Source: Paenibacillus sp. MMS20-IR301
GTDB taxonomy: Bacteria > Bacillota > Bacilli > Paenibacillales > Paenibacillaceae
Direction: 5' to 3'
Assembly: GCF_032302195.1 (NCBI RefSeq)
Contig: NZ_CP135275.1
Location: 1,054,001-1,118,000 of the forward strand
Length of the DNA: 64,000 bases
The position numbers and the translations under genes are program-made. Below the pieces are notes generated by a model. It searched no databases, was not told where the DNA came from, and saw only the letters and a program-made list of their open reading frames with translations. How positions within the stretch are numbered: position 1 is the stretch's first letter; each line of letters starts with the position of its first letter. Shown piece after piece: positions 1 through 8,358 of the stretch.

Positions 1-1213
1 ACTTGCATGAAGTCAGGGCAGGCAGTCCCATAGGACCACGGGCATGAAGCTTCTGGGTACTGATGCCGATCTCCGCGCCGAAGCCGAATTCAAAGCCGTC
101 AGTAAACCGGGTGGAGGCGTTATGATACACGGCAGCTGCATCGACCTCCTGAAGGAAGCGGGCAGCCTGGCTGCTGTCCTCAGTCACAATACACTCAGAG
201 TGCTTGGTGCTGAACTCGGCGATATGCGCCAGCGCTGCGTCCAGAGTGTCAACGATTTTCACATTGAGAATGTAGTCGTTGTACTCTGTAGCGAAGTCCT
301 CAGCCGTCACCGGTAAAGCCCACGGTACAAGGGCCAGCGTGTCCGGACAGCCGCGCAGTTCCACACGGGCTTCACGGAAAGCCACGGCCAGCGCCGGCAG
401 ATGAAGGACGGCATAATCCCGGTGAATCAGCAGGGTCTCCATGGAATTGCACACCGAAGGCCGCTGTGCTTTCGCATTCAGGCTGATGCGCTGCGCCATG
501 CCTGGCTCAGCACTTGCATCGAGATAAGTATGGCATATGCCTGCACCGGTTTCAATTACCGGCACCGTGGCGTTCATCACTACATTCTGAATCAGTGAGC
601 TGCCTCCGCGCGGGATAATAACATCCAGCAGGCCGTTCAGCTTCAGCATCTCATCAACGGAAGAACGGTTAGGATCTTCGATCAGCTGCAGCGCATCCGG
701 CGGAACTGAAGTGCCGGCCAGAGCGCGGTGCAGCACCTGAGTGATTGCCCGGTTGGAGGAGAGGGCGGAGGAGCCGCCGCGGAGCACGACAGCATTGCCT
801 GTTTTGAGACAGAGTCCGGCAGCATCGACAGTGACATTAGGGCGGGCTTCATAGATGATGCCGATCACGCCAAGCGGCACGCGGACTTTCTCAATATGCA
901 GGCCATTCGGCCGGTCAATGGTTTCAAGCATATCACCAACCGGGTCCGGCAAAACGGCGATCTGCTGCAGCCCCTCAGCAATCCCGTCAATCCGCCGGAC
1001 ATCAAGCGCCAGCCGGTCCAGCATGGACTCCGGCGTTCCGTTCATGCGGCCGCGCTCCAGATCTTCAGCATTCGCTGCAATAATATAGTCCGCTTCTGCG
1101 CGCAGTGCTGCGGCCATGACCAGCAGGGCTTCATTCTTCTGTCCGGTAGTCAGGCCGGCGATCACACCTGTGGTCGCTTTGGCCAGCGTTACTTTGGTTA
1201 CTACTTCACTCAT
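1..1213 (-). CDS. proA: Gamma-glutamyl phosphate reductase (glutamate-5-semialdehyde dehydrogenase), 3' end cut by window edge
   Basis: NADPH-dependent reduction of gamma-glutamyl phosphate to glutamate-5-semialdehyde, the second step of proline synthesis, in the cytosol. The minus-strand frame opens with MSEVVTKVTLAKATTG at the ATG at 1213-1211 and stays open to base 1, about 404 residues of the usual ~415, so only the last residues are missing. The family's catalytic cysteine motif RPSVCNSMETLL is visible in the middle of the protein, as is the N-terminal EARPNVTVDAAGLCLKTGN stretch. It lies 57 bp downstream of proB on the same strand and should share the T-box-controlled transcript. I see no frameshift. 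Identification is firm; only the C-terminus is unseen. Confidence 0.96.
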   Translation of the reverse strand, partial: MSEVVTKVTLAKATTGVIAGLTTGQKNEALLVMAAALRAEADYIIAANAEDLERGRMNGTPESMLDRLALDVRRIDGIAEGLQQIAVLPDPVGDMLETIDRPNGLHIEKVRVPLGVIGIIYEARPNVTVDAAGLCLKTGNAVVLRGGSSALSSNRAITQVLHRALAGTSVPPDALQLIEDPNRSSVDEMLKLNGLLDVIIPRGGSSLIQNVVMNATVPVIETGAGICHTYLDASAEPGMAQRISLNAKAQRPSVCNSMETLLIHRDYAVLHLPALAVAFREARVELRGCPDTLALVPWALPVTAEDFATEYNDYILNVKIVDTLDAALAHIAEFSTKHSECIVTEDSSQAARFLQEVDAAAVYHNASTRFTDGFEFGFGAEIGISTQKLHARGPMGLPALTSCK

Positions 1214-1270
1214 GTAGATTCCTCCTATAAAGTATTGGGAACGGGTAGCATACACTTAAGTCCTCTATTA

Positions 1271-2374
1271 CTAGCGCAGTGTAATCCATTCATCGCGGTG
1301 GATAACCTCAAGCCGGTGAACCTCGCCCAGCTTAGGAACGATTTCGCGGCTGGGCAGTCCTTGAATGCTCCGCAGCTGGGTATCATCATAATTGACGATG
1401 CCCCGGCCAAGCAGCGCCGCATCGGGACCCAGCACCTCTACGACATCGCCGGAATGGAAGCTGCCTTCAATCCGTTTGACTCCGACCGGCAGCAGACTGT
1501 GCCCGCCATGCAGCAGGGCCGTCACCGCTCCTTCATCCACATAAAGGGATCCGAGCGGGGTGGACATGAAGCCCAGCCATTGCTTCTTGACCGGAAGTGA
1601 GGAGAGGGAGGTGTCGAAATAAGTGCCTCTGCCGGTACCTGCTGCAGCAAGCGACAAATCGCCGGGTTCAGTGGCTCTGCCAATGAATACGGGAACACCG
1701 CCCCGGGTGGCGATTTTGGCGGCATCGATCTTGGAACGCATGCCGCCGGTGCCTACGCTTGTGCCTGCACCGCCGGCAATGGCATAAATCTCCGGTGTGA
1801 TTTCTTCAATATGCTGATACCGGACTGCATCCGGATGCTTGCGCGGGTCACCGCTGTATACGCCGTCCATATCGGTCAGAACGAGCAGGCGCGTCGCCTT
1901 CAGCAGATTGGCGACAAGCGCAGAGAGAGTATCATTATCGCCGAACTTCAGCTCGTCTACCGAAACGGTATCATTCTCGTTAAATACAGGAACCGCACCC
2001 TGCCGCAGTAATTCTTCTACAGTCATCATCGCGTTGTTCATGGCCCGGCGGCTGCAGAAGTCGGTACGGGTCAGCAGAATCTGCGCCGTAGGAATACCGT
2101 GCCGGGCGAAGGCTTCCTGGTAAGCCTGCATGAGCATCACCTGTCCGACAGCCGCTGCAGCCTGCTTCTCATGCAGCAGCTTCGGCCGTGACGCATAGCC
2201 GATTCCCCGGAAGCCGGCGGCCACGGCACCAGAGGTGACCAGAAGCACTTCACAGCCTTCTTTGCGCAGTGCAGCTATCTCAGAAGCGAAGAAGCTGACG
2301 GCATCACGGTTTAATCCCCCTTCTGGGCCGCTGAGTGAGCTGCTGCCTATTTTGACCACGATTCGTGTCGTCAT
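1271..2374 (-). CDS. proB: Glutamate 5-kinase
   Basis: Phosphorylates glutamate to gamma-glutamyl phosphate, the first and normally feedback-inhibited step of proline synthesis. The 367-residue product has an amino-acid kinase domain (about residues 1-260) starting TTRIVVKIGSSSL, with the nucleotide/substrate loops NENDTVSVDELKFGDND and GTSVGTGGMRSKIDAAKIA. A C-terminal PUA domain (about 278-355) contains VDEGAVTALLHGGHSLLPVG. This two-domain length is standard for the family. Start is the ATG at 2374 with a GAGAGGAAAGTG-type ribosome binding site upstream. It is the first gene of proBA and is preceded by a T-box leader, so expression should respond to uncharged proline tRNA. Confidence 0.97.
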   Translation of the reverse strand: MTTRIVVKIGSSSLSGPEGGLNRDAVSFFASEIAALRKEGCEVLLVTSGAVAAGFRGIGYASRPKLLHEKQAAAAVGQVMLMQAYQEAFARHGIPTAQILLTRTDFCSRRAMNNAMMTVEELLRQGAVPVFNENDTVSVDELKFGDNDTLSALVANLLKATRLLVLTDMDGVYSGDPRKHPDAVRYQHIEEITPEIYAIAGGAGTSVGTGGMRSKIDAAKIATRGGVPVFIGRATEPGDLSLAAAGTGRGTYFDTSLSSLPVKKQWLGFMSTPLGSLYVDEGAVTALLHGGHSLLPVGVKRIEGSFHSGDVVEVLGPDAALLGRGIVNYDDTQLRSIQGLPSREIVPKLGEVHRLEVIHRDEWITLR

Positions 2375-2424
2375 TGTCTTTCACTTTCCTCTCACAAATA
2401 AAATCGCTGCAAACCTGAAAATGA

Positions 2425-2675
2425 CAAAAAGCCCCCATCCTAAGACTTAGCAAAGGACGAAAGCTTGTTAACTTCCGCGGTACCACCTTCATTGATGAGG
2501 GTTCATCCGACTTCATTCTCATAACGGGAGTTTCCGTCCTGACTGGGCAGGCCGCTCGGGGGTAGGATTCAGAATGGACATCTGCGGTAAATTCTCCCAG
2601 CCTTCCGGAATTTACTCTCTGTACGCGGATATACGCCAATTCTTACTGGTCCCGTCTGCACGTTTCACTATTTGT
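2425..2675 (-). promoter_or_regulatory. T-box riboswitch, proline specificity, upstream of proBA
   Basis: The minus strand carries the T-box sequence AAGGTGGTACCGCGG at 2489-2475. Just downstream is a terminator whose arms are 2466-2455 and 2440-2429 (12 pairs including G-U), followed by a T run. The Stem I region with its AGAGAG and GGCTGGGAGA elements lies around 2580-2640. The probable specifier triplet is CCT (proline) at 2566-2564, inside GAATCCTACC. The UGGU of the T-box would pair with an ACCA tRNA end, which fits tRNA-Pro with discriminator A. Known biology: B. subtilis proBA is T-box regulated by tRNA-Pro. Specifier assignment is by eye from the loop context. Confidence 0.93.
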
Positions 2676-2680
2676 CCTTT

Positions 2681-2709
2681 AGAATACCATGGGCAAGCCG
2701 GGTTTGCAA
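2681..2709 (-). promoter_or_regulatory. Sigma-A-type promoter of the proBA T-box transcript
   Basis: On the minus strand a -35 TTGCAA (2709-2704) and a -10 TATTCT (2686-2681) are separated by 17 bases. They lie immediately before the T-box leader. No other good pair was seen nearby. Confidence 0.7.
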
Positions 2710-2758
2710 AGAGCAGCCAGGGTAATATTTTTCCGGCCGCTGCAGGTGCGAATTACAT

Positions 2759-2783
2759 GTTTAGCTGCCGGGGGAACGGGTAA
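2759..2783 (+). promoter_or_regulatory. Possible alternative-sigma (sigma-B/F-like) promoter of the 65-residue protein gene
   Basis: GTTTAG (2759-2764), 13 bases, then GGGTAA (2778-2783, continuing AAATA) resembles the sigma-B pattern GTTT..GGGTA, or loosely a sigma-F pattern. A plain TATAAT at 2790-2795 is also present but lacks a convincing -35 at 17 bases. Both readings are possible; the call is tentative. Confidence 0.3.
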
Positions 2784-2818
2784 AATACTTATAATCTGTT
2801 ACCAGGAGGTGGATTGAT

Positions 2819-3016
2819 GTGAGCAAGAGCGACAATGTCCAGCAGGAACAGAACCAGAATGCCAAGGAAGCCGCCGAGTTCCAAAATAAGGCCATCAGAG
2901 AGTTTGTAGAGGAGAAAGCGGAGGATACCCGCAGCAGAGGGCCGGTGGATGAGAGTACTTCCCGCATGCCTGATGACCAGAACCGGATGATCACCCAGCA
3001 TAATTTGCGTAAATAG
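2819..3016 (+). CDS. Small hydrophilic protein of unknown function
   Basis: The 65-residue product starts MSKSDNVQQEQNQNAKEAAE at a GTG at 2819 and is preceded by a strong CCAGGAGGTGG ribosome binding site 4-8 bases upstream. It is very polar (many Q, N, E, D, K, R), has no membrane segment, signal peptide or cysteine, and looks largely disordered or helical. I do not recognise a named family. It stands alone between the divergent proBA T-box promoter and a terminator shared with the convergent LysR gene. The composition resembles small stress or spore proteins, which would fit the alternative-sigma-like sequence upstream, but that is inference only. Confidence 0.7.
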   Translation: MSKSDNVQQEQNQNAKEAAEFQNKAIREFVEEKAEDTRSRGPVDESTSRMPDDQNRMITQHNLRK

Positions 3017-3048
3017 GCAGTCCGCAATTGCGGGCTGCAGCCATATAA

Positions 3049-3087
3049 GCCCAATCAGCTGCTTGTAGAGCCGGTTGGGCATTTTTA
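3049..3087. terminator. Terminator between convergent small-protein and LysR genes
   Basis: Stem GCCCAATC (3049-3056) and GGTTGGGC (3073-3080, one G-T pair) followed by ATTTTTAT on the plus strand. It sits between the two convergent stops and may serve both. Confidence 0.7.
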
Positions 3088-3098
3088 TGACAGACAGA

Positions 3099-4010
3099 TT
3101 ATTCGCCGGCCAGTCCGGTAACGGTGTCCTTGAAGGTCTCAATGAAAGCTTCAGCAGCGCGGGATAAATAGCGGCCCCGCCGGTAGGCGACAACCAGGGT
3201 GCGTCCGGGTACCGGTTCAGCCAGGGGCAGGTACACAGGCACGAATTCACTCCGCGGTGCACGGGCGATGAAGCGGGGAACGAGCGTTACGCCCATTCCG
3301 GCTGCGACGAGCGATTGAACCGTCTCCATATTGCTGCTCTCAAAAACAATCTGCGGCTCGAATCCGGCTTCCCGGCACAGCTCCACCGTCATTTTGCGGA
3401 AGCCCTGGCCTTCTTTCAGGACGATAAACGGCTCATCCTTAAGCTCTGATAATGAAGTGCGGATCCCTTGCAGACTCCGCGGAGCCAGCGGATGATCGGG
3501 CGGAACGGCCAGATCAATCCGCTCCTCGCCAAGCACCTCGTAAGCCAGCGTCGGAATTTCCAGCGGGAGCGACAGCAGGCTAAGATCAGTCTGGCCGCTG
3601 GCTGTCAGCTTCTCCAGATTCATGGAGGAATCCTCGAGCAGGGTGATTTCAATTTCGGAATATTTATTTTTGAAGACAGGCAGCACACGGGGCAGCAGAT
3701 GCGCTCCGGTAATCGGCATGCTGCCGACCACTACCCGCCCGGTTCGCAGCTGGGAGATATCGGACATCTCCTGGCGCAGCAGCTCCACAGCGTCAATAAT
3801 AGCCTGGGCCTGCTCAACGAACTTCTCTCCGGCATGGGTCAGCTCAACGGAGCTGGTATTGCGCTGGAAGAGCAGTACGCCCAGCTCCTTTTCCAGCTTG
3901 GAGAGCTGCTGGCTGAGTGAAGGCTGGGCGAGATGCAGCTTGTCGGCAGCACGGGAGAAATTCCGCTCGGCTGCAATCTGCAGTGCATATTGCAATTGTC
4001 TAAGTTCCAT
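3099..4010 (-). CDS. LysR-family transcriptional regulator
   Basis: A 303-residue DNA-binding regulator with an N-terminal winged helix-turn-helix (residues ~1-60, MELRQLQYALQIAAERNFSR then LHLAQPSLSQQLSKLEKELG). A typical linker helix follows, then a periplasmic-binding-like effector domain (about 90-295). Length is normal for LysR. Start is ATG 4010 with AAGGAGC upstream. It is transcribed away from leuC, sharing a 252-bp intergenic region rich in CTATAA/TTATAG half-sites. By the usual LysR arrangement it probably regulates itself and possibly leuCD. The co-inducer cannot be read from the sequence. Family assignment is firm; the target is inferred from position. Confidence 0.92.
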   Translation of the reverse strand: MELRQLQYALQIAAERNFSRAADKLHLAQPSLSQQLSKLEKELGVLLFQRNTSSVELTHAGEKFVEQAQAIIDAVELLRQEMSDISQLRTGRVVVGSMPITGAHLLPRVLPVFKNKYSEIEITLLEDSSMNLEKLTASGQTDLSLLSLPLEIPTLAYEVLGEERIDLAVPPDHPLAPRSLQGIRTSLSELKDEPFIVLKEGQGFRKMTVELCREAGFEPQIVFESSNMETVQSLVAAGMGVTLVPRFIARAPRSEFVPVYLPLAEPVPGRTLVVAYRRGRYLSRAAEAFIETFKDTVTGLAGE

Positions 4011-4262
4011 ACATAAGCTCCTTCAATACCAGTCATTTACCTATAAGTACTATAAGTATATCCTATAACAGGGTTCATTAGTATAGGTGTTTAATTTCCC
4101 CGTTCTGCAAAATGGTTAACAAAGCTTATAGTCGCAGCCTATGAACCCTATAGAAATCATATCTTGGAATTATAAACACGCTGATGTTATATTTAGAGCA
4201 TTCAAGAGAGACTCCACTCTCTCTTCCAAGTGGAACGATCCTACTATTATGAGGTGAAAGCA
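4011..4262. promoter_or_regulatory. Divergent LysR/leuC control region with candidate leuC promoter
   Basis: A -35 TTGGAA (4164-4169) and -10 TATATT (4188-4193), 18 bases apart, form the best leuC promoter. Repeated CTATAAG-like half-sites at 4040-4070 and their inverse (CTTATAG, CCTATAG) at 4124-4153 are plausible LysR binding sites. A small hairpin AAGAGAG/CTCTCTT (4204-4225) lies in the leuC leader. No T-box is present here. Confidence 0.5.
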
Positions 4263-5687
4263 ATGGGCAACAAGACAATGTTTGAGAAGATTTGGGACAA
4301 TCACGTTATTCATCAGGAAGAAGGCAAGCCTAGTATCATTTATATCGATCTGCACCTGGTTCATGAGGTTACTTCTCCACAAGCGTTTGAAGGTCTGCGG
4401 CTGAGCGGCCGCCAGGTCCGCCGTCCGGGTCTGACCTTTGCAACCATGGACCACAACGTACCAACCAAGGACCGTTACAACATTACAGATCCTATCTCCA
4501 AGCAGCAGATTGATACGCTTTCGCAGAACTGCCGTGATTTTGGCGTAAGACTGTTCGACCTGAATGATATTGACCAGGGTGTTGTTCACGTTATGGGCCC
4601 GGAAATCGGCCTGACGCATCCAGGTAAGACGATTGTCTGCGGTGACAGCCATACCTCCACTCACGGTGCATTTGGCGCACTGGCTTTCGGAATCGGGACC
4701 AGTGAGGTTGAGCATGTACTGGCGACCCAGTGTCTGCAGCAGTCGAAGGCCAAGACGATGGAAGTGCGTTTCACTGGCAGCCGTAACCCGGGAGTAACAG
4801 CCAAGGATATGATTCTCGGCGTTATTGCCAAGTACGGTACAGACTTCGCTACAGGATATGTTATTGAATATACGGGCCAGGCTATCCGTGATCTGTCGAT
4901 GGAAGAGCGCATGACGGTCTGCAACATGTCGATTGAAGGCGGGGCAAGAGCCGGACTGATTGCGCCGGATGAGACTACATTCAACTATCTGCGCGGACGC
5001 CAGTATGTGCCGCAGGGCGAAGCATACGATGCCGCTGTAGAGAGCTGGAGAGGTCTTGTAAGTGATGAAGGCGCACAGTACGACACTGTAGTGGAATTCG
5101 ATGTGGAAACGCTGATTCCGCAAGTAACCTGGGGTACCAGCCCGGGGATGGGTACGGATATCAACTCGACAGTTCCGAACCCTGCAGATTTCACAACCGA
5201 AAATGAACGTAAAGCCGCTGAAAAAGCGCTTGAATATATGGATTTGGCTCCTGGAACGCCTATCTCTGAGATTGGCATTGACTATGTCTTCATCGGTTCC
5301 TGTACAAATGGACGGATCGAAGATCTGCGGGCTGCTGCACAGGTAGCCAGAGGACACAAGGTATCTGACAAGGTTACAGCGATTGTAGTTCCCGGCTCCG
5401 GACGCGTGAAAATGCAGGCGGAAAAGGAAGGTCTCGACAAGGTGTTCACCGAGGCTGGCTTTGAATGGCGTGAAGCGGGCTGCAGTATGTGCCTGGCGAT
5501 GAACCCTGACGTTCTGCAGCCCGGACAGCGCTGTGCTTCAACGTCAAACCGTAACTTTGAAGGGCGTCAAGGACGCGGCGGACGTACACATCTCGTATCT
5601 CCGGCGATGGCGGCTGCAGCGGCAATCAAGGGCCGGTTCACTGATGTCCGTGACTGGAATTACATGACGGAAGCTGTCAACGCATAG
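4263..5687 (+). CDS. leuC: 3-isopropylmalate dehydratase, large subunit
   Basis: Isomerises 2-isopropylmalate to 3-isopropylmalate in leucine synthesis as a complex with LeuD, using a [4Fe-4S] cluster. The 474-residue product is an aconitase-fold large subunit. Visible are [28 protein letters not shown] and the three cluster cysteines in FIGSCTNGR and [10 protein letters not shown]. Start is ATG 4263 ([11 protein letters not shown]) behind GAGGTG; an in-frame upstream start at 4230 lacks a ribosome site. leuD follows after 32 bp. leuA and leuB are not in this window, so leuCD is separate from them here or they lie outside. Confidence 0.98.
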   Translation: MGNKTMFEKIWDNHVIHQEEGKPSIIYIDLHLVHEVTSPQAFEGLRLSGRQVRRPGLTFATMDHNVPTKDRYNITDPISKQQIDTLSQNCRDFGVRLFDLNDIDQGVVHVMGPEIGLTHPGKTIVCGDSHTSTHGAFGALAFGIGTSEVEHVLATQCLQQSKAKTMEVRFTGSRNPGVTAKDMILGVIAKYGTDFATGYVIEYTGQAIRDLSMEERMTVCNMSIEGGARAGLIAPDETTFNYLRGRQYVPQGEAYDAAVESWRGLVSDEGAQYDTVVEFDVETLIPQVTWGTSPGMGTDINSTVPNPADFTTENERKAAEKALEYMDLAPGTPISEIGIDYVFIGSCTNGRIEDLRAAAQVARGHKVSDKVTAIVVPGSGRVKMQAEKEGLDKVFTEAGFEWREAGCSMCLAMNPDVLQPGQRCASTSNRNFEGRQGRGGRTHLVSPAMAAAAAIKGRFTDVRDWNYMTEAVNA

Positions 5688-5719
5688 ATACTTTGAGAGA
5701 GAGCGGGAGGAAATAAATT

Positions 5720-6322
5720 ATGGAAGCCTTCAAAAAATTAACAGGAATCGTAGCCCCGGTTGACCGGGTAAATGTGGATACGGATGCGATCATCCCTAAG
5801 CAGTTCCTCAAACGGATTGAACGTACCGGATTTGGACAATTTCTTTTCTACGAATGGCGGTTTGATGAAGCGGGAAATGACAACGCGGCGTTCGAGATGA
5901 ACAAGCCGCGTTATCAGGGAGCTTCCGTGCTGATCTCACGCGCGAACTTTGGCTGCGGCTCGTCACGTGAGCATGCGCCTTGGGCAATTATGGATTACGG
6001 GTTCAGAGTTGTCATTGCACCTTCTTACGCGGATATCTTCTACAATAACTGCTTCAAGAACGGTATTCTGCCGATTAAGCTGTCCGAGTCACAGGTAGAT
6101 GACCTGTTCAGCCGCACTGCTGAACATGACGGCTACTCGCTTACCGTAGATCTTGAGAACAAAGTGCTGAGTGATGATTACGGCCTGTCTATTGCAATTG
6201 AGCTGGATGAGCACCGCCGCCAGTTCCTGCTGCAGGGCCTTGATGATATCGGCCTGACGCTTAAGCATGCTGATGAAATTGCCGCATACGAAGAACGTCA
6301 TGCTGCTAAATTATTCGGATAG
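5720..6322 (+). CDS. leuD: 3-isopropylmalate dehydratase, small subunit
   Basis: The 200-residue small (swivel) subunit that completes the LeuC active site. Recognisable are [21 protein letters not shown] near the N-terminus and the conserved [17 protein letters not shown] around residues 73-90. The length is normal. ATG 5720 is preceded by GGGAGGAAATAAATT. It follows leuC in the same transcript and is closed by a strong terminator at 6399-6435. Confidence 0.98.
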   Translation: MEAFKKLTGIVAPVDRVNVDTDAIIPKQFLKRIERTGFGQFLFYEWRFDEAGNDNAAFEMNKPRYQGASVLISRANFGCGSSREHAPWAIMDYGFRVVIAPSYADIFYNNCFKNGILPIKLSESQVDDLFSRTAEHDGYSLTVDLENKVLSDDYGLSIAIELDEHRRQFLLQGLDDIGLTLKHADEIAAYEERHAAKLFG

Positions 6323-6398
6323 GTTCACCAGCAGTCAATCAGGCAAATCCGTGAGCAGCTGGCGAAGAAATTCGTAAACTTTACAAATTTTACACAAA

Positions 6399-6435
6399 AC
6401 TTCTATTTCCGGCTGTCGGAAATAGAAGTTTTTTT
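6399..6435 (+). terminator. Terminator after leuCD
   Basis: A perfect 13-bp stem (6399-6411 with 6417-6429, loop GCTGT) is followed by seven T. Confidence 0.92.
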
Positions 6436-6465
6436 GCTATAATCGATATATTCATAACGGGAAAG

Positions 6466-6490
6466 GCAACTTTTAGGAAATTCTGTCGTC
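6466..6490 (+). promoter_or_regulatory. ECF-sigma-type promoter of the first amidase gene
   Basis: GGCAACTTTT, with AAC at 6468-6470, then 16 bases and CGTC at 6487-6490. This is the AAC...CGTC pattern used by many extracytoplasmic-function sigma factors. The same sequence with identical spacing precedes the paralogous amidase gene (8253-8277), which strongly supports it. Confidence 0.65.
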
Positions 6491-6536
6491 TTAATCTTAT
6501 CTATGGATCTATCAACTGACAAAAGGAGAGGAAAGG

Positions 6537-8096
6537 ATGAAGCGAGCTGGACAACGGGTATTATTGCTATTGCTGCTGCCCCTCTTACTGCTGACATTCA
6601 CCGGACATGAAGCTGCCGCAGCCGGAAGCACGGCAGGCCGCATTGTGATGGACAGCAAGGAGCTGGCACTGCCCAAGGGAGTGATCCTGGAGAACGTAAA
6701 TGGAAGCGTTATGATTCCGATCCGGGTTGTCGTGGAGAACCTTGGTTTTGAGGTGCTGTGGGAGCAGACGACCCGCAAGGTAACTGTCCAGCAGGACGGT
6801 AAATCTGTACAGCTTGCAGTGGGAAGCAAAACTGCTGAAGCTGACGGCGTGAGCCTGTCGCTCAATGCCGCCCCGAAGCAGAACGGCGGGACTGTTCTGG
6901 TGCCGATCCGTTTTGTAAGCGAGCAGTTCGGACTGAGTGTCGGCTGGGATAATACGGATAAGACAGTGTACTTAAGCGGTGGAATTCCAAGTCAAACCCC
7001 GGAACCGGTAACTACTGATCCGCTGCCTTCTGCTACACCGGCCCCTGCAGCCGCTGTGACGGTGCCTGCTCCATCGCCGCTGCCGGAAGACAATGACAGC
7101 ACGGAAGAGCATGGCGGCAGCATTATCGCCACTCCCGCGCCTGTAGTTACTTCTCCGCAGGTAAAGGGAGCCGTATTCAGTGAGAACCGCCTGATTATTG
7201 CTGTTGCCGGAGGGGCCAAGCCTACGGTCACGAAGGTTACCGGACCTGACCGGATTGTAGTAGATTTCCCGGGAGCAGCCTTTGCCTCCGACTTCAGCGG
7301 CAGCTTTCCGGGTGTATCAACCGGAGGCAGTCCGCAAGGCAAGCTGGATGTGAGCGGTTATCCGCAGGTTACAGAGATCCGCTATGCCCTGTTCAGCAAC
7401 AGTCCATCAACGGTCCGGTTTGTAATTCAGACCGCCGGCCCCCAGAATTATCAGGTGAGCACGGACGACAGTACAGGACTCATTACGGTGGATCTTAATA
7501 CGGTGAATAACGGTACGGGGACTGTGGTGAATCCGGAACTGAACGGCAGACCGGTTGTAGTACTGGATGCGGGTCATGGAGGAACACAGCCGGGAGCGGT
7601 CAGTCTTACAGGCAAGGCGGAGAAAGCCTTCAACCTAGCGGTCATCCTGAAGGCTGGGGCCATTCTGGCCCAGGAGGGCTGGGCCGATGTAGTCTATACG
7701 CGCACGGATGATGCGACCCTGGATTTGAAGGGGCGTGTAGCCATCGCTGAAGCCGCGAAAGCGACCCTGTTCATCTCGCTGCACGGAAATTCACTCGCAG
7801 CAGAGTACCCGAACCGGGACAAGGTGAACGGCAGTGAAACTTATTACAGCCGCAGTGAGAGTCTTCCGCTGGCCCAGATTATGCAGAAGCATCTGGTTGC
7901 CGGTACCGGCTTCAAGGACAACGGAGTCCGCTCCAAGAGTCTCCATGTAACCAGGGAAACAAGCATGCCGGCTGTGCTGCTTGAGGCAGGTTATCTGACG
8001 AATCCGGGAAATGAAGCGGCCATGTACAGCGAGCAGATGCAGGATAATCTTGCCCGTGAGATTGTAGCCGGAATTCGGGAATATCTGGGTCTTTAA
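6537..8096 (+). CDS. N-acetylmuramoyl-L-alanine amidase with stalk and AMIN domains (first paralogue)
   Basis: A 519-residue secreted peptidoglycan hydrolase that cleaves the amide between muramic acid and the stem peptide. Order: signal peptide (about 1-27); a copper-amine-oxidase-N-like "stalk" domain (about 35-145) with PIRVVVENLGFEV and VPIRFVSEQFGLSVGW; a Pro/Thr-rich linker (~150-210); an AMIN-type wall-targeting domain (~215-325); and a zinc-dependent Amidase_3 domain (~340-517). The catalytic domain opens VVVLDAGHGG (Zn His) and contains SLHGNS and VLLEAGYLTNPGNEAAM (catalytic Glu). ATG 6537 follows GGAGAGGAAAGG. It is a close paralogue of the next gene, and both sit behind matching ECF-type promoters. 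Wall remodelling under envelope stress is an inference from that promoter. Confidence 0.94.
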   Translation: MKRAGQRVLLLLLLPLLLLTFTGHEAAAAGSTAGRIVMDSKELALPKGVILENVNGSVMIPIRVVVENLGFEVLWEQTTRKVTVQQDGKSVQLAVGSKTAEADGVSLSLNAAPKQNGGTVLVPIRFVSEQFGLSVGWDNTDKTVYLSGGIPSQTPEPVTTDPLPSATPAPAAAVTVPAPSPLPEDNDSTEEHGGSIIATPAPVVTSPQVKGAVFSENRLIIAVAGGAKPTVTKVTGPDRIVVDFPGAAFASDFSGSFPGVSTGGSPQGKLDVSGYPQVTEIRYALFSNSPSTVRFVIQTAGPQNYQVSTDDSTGLITVDLNTVNNGTGTVVNPELNGRPVVVLDAGHGGTQPGAVSLTGKAEKAFNLAVILKAGAILAQEGWADVVYTRTDDATLDLKGRVAIAEAAKATLFISLHGNSLAAEYPNRDKVNGSETYYSRSESLPLAQIMQKHLVAGTGFKDNGVRSKSLHVTRETSMPAVLLEAGYLTNPGNEAAMYSEQMQDNLAREIVAGIREYLGL

Positions 8097-8190
8097 CGCC
8101 CGCGGCAAGGGAGCTGCGGCCAACTGCATTATGTCCGGATAACAAGAATTTATAGTTTATTAATGCTAGCGTATCCTTCAGTTAATAAGA

Positions 8191-8231
8191 GAAACGGAAC
8201 CTTCCCAATCTACAGACGGCACAGCCGTTTC
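8191..8231. repeat. Palindromic intergenic repeat, copy 1
   Basis: GAAACGG (8191-8197) and CCGTTTC (8225-8231) form the arms around an imperfect inner hairpin. A better-preserved relative with the same arms lies at 14680-14719. It is in the gap between the two amidase genes. Confidence 0.5.
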
Positions 8232-8252
8232 TGCTTGCAATGGTATATATTC

Positions 8253-8277
8253 GCAACTTTTAGGTTCTTTAGGCGTC
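8253..8277 (+). promoter_or_regulatory. ECF-sigma-type promoter of the second amidase gene
   Basis: GCAACTTTTAGG with AAC at 8255-8257, then 16 bases and CGTC at 8274-8277. The -35 block and spacing match those at 6466-6490 exactly, while the surrounding bases differ, as expected for a retained functional site. Confidence 0.65.
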
Positions 8278-8358
8278 TAAACTATGTCGAAGGTTGTCAG
8301 CTGGAATGTCATCAAGATCGCTCGTAAGGGCGGAATACTAGAGTCTTAGAGGTGAAGA

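Noticed and set aside
728..1600. 290-codon plus-strand open frame across proA/proB
   Set aside because: Antisense to proA and the end of proB, no ribosome site and no recognisable domain.
4170..5357. 395-codon minus-strand open frame opposite leuC
   Set aside because: Lies entirely antisense to a complete, conserved leuC; the translation has no recognisable domain. It is a shadow frame.
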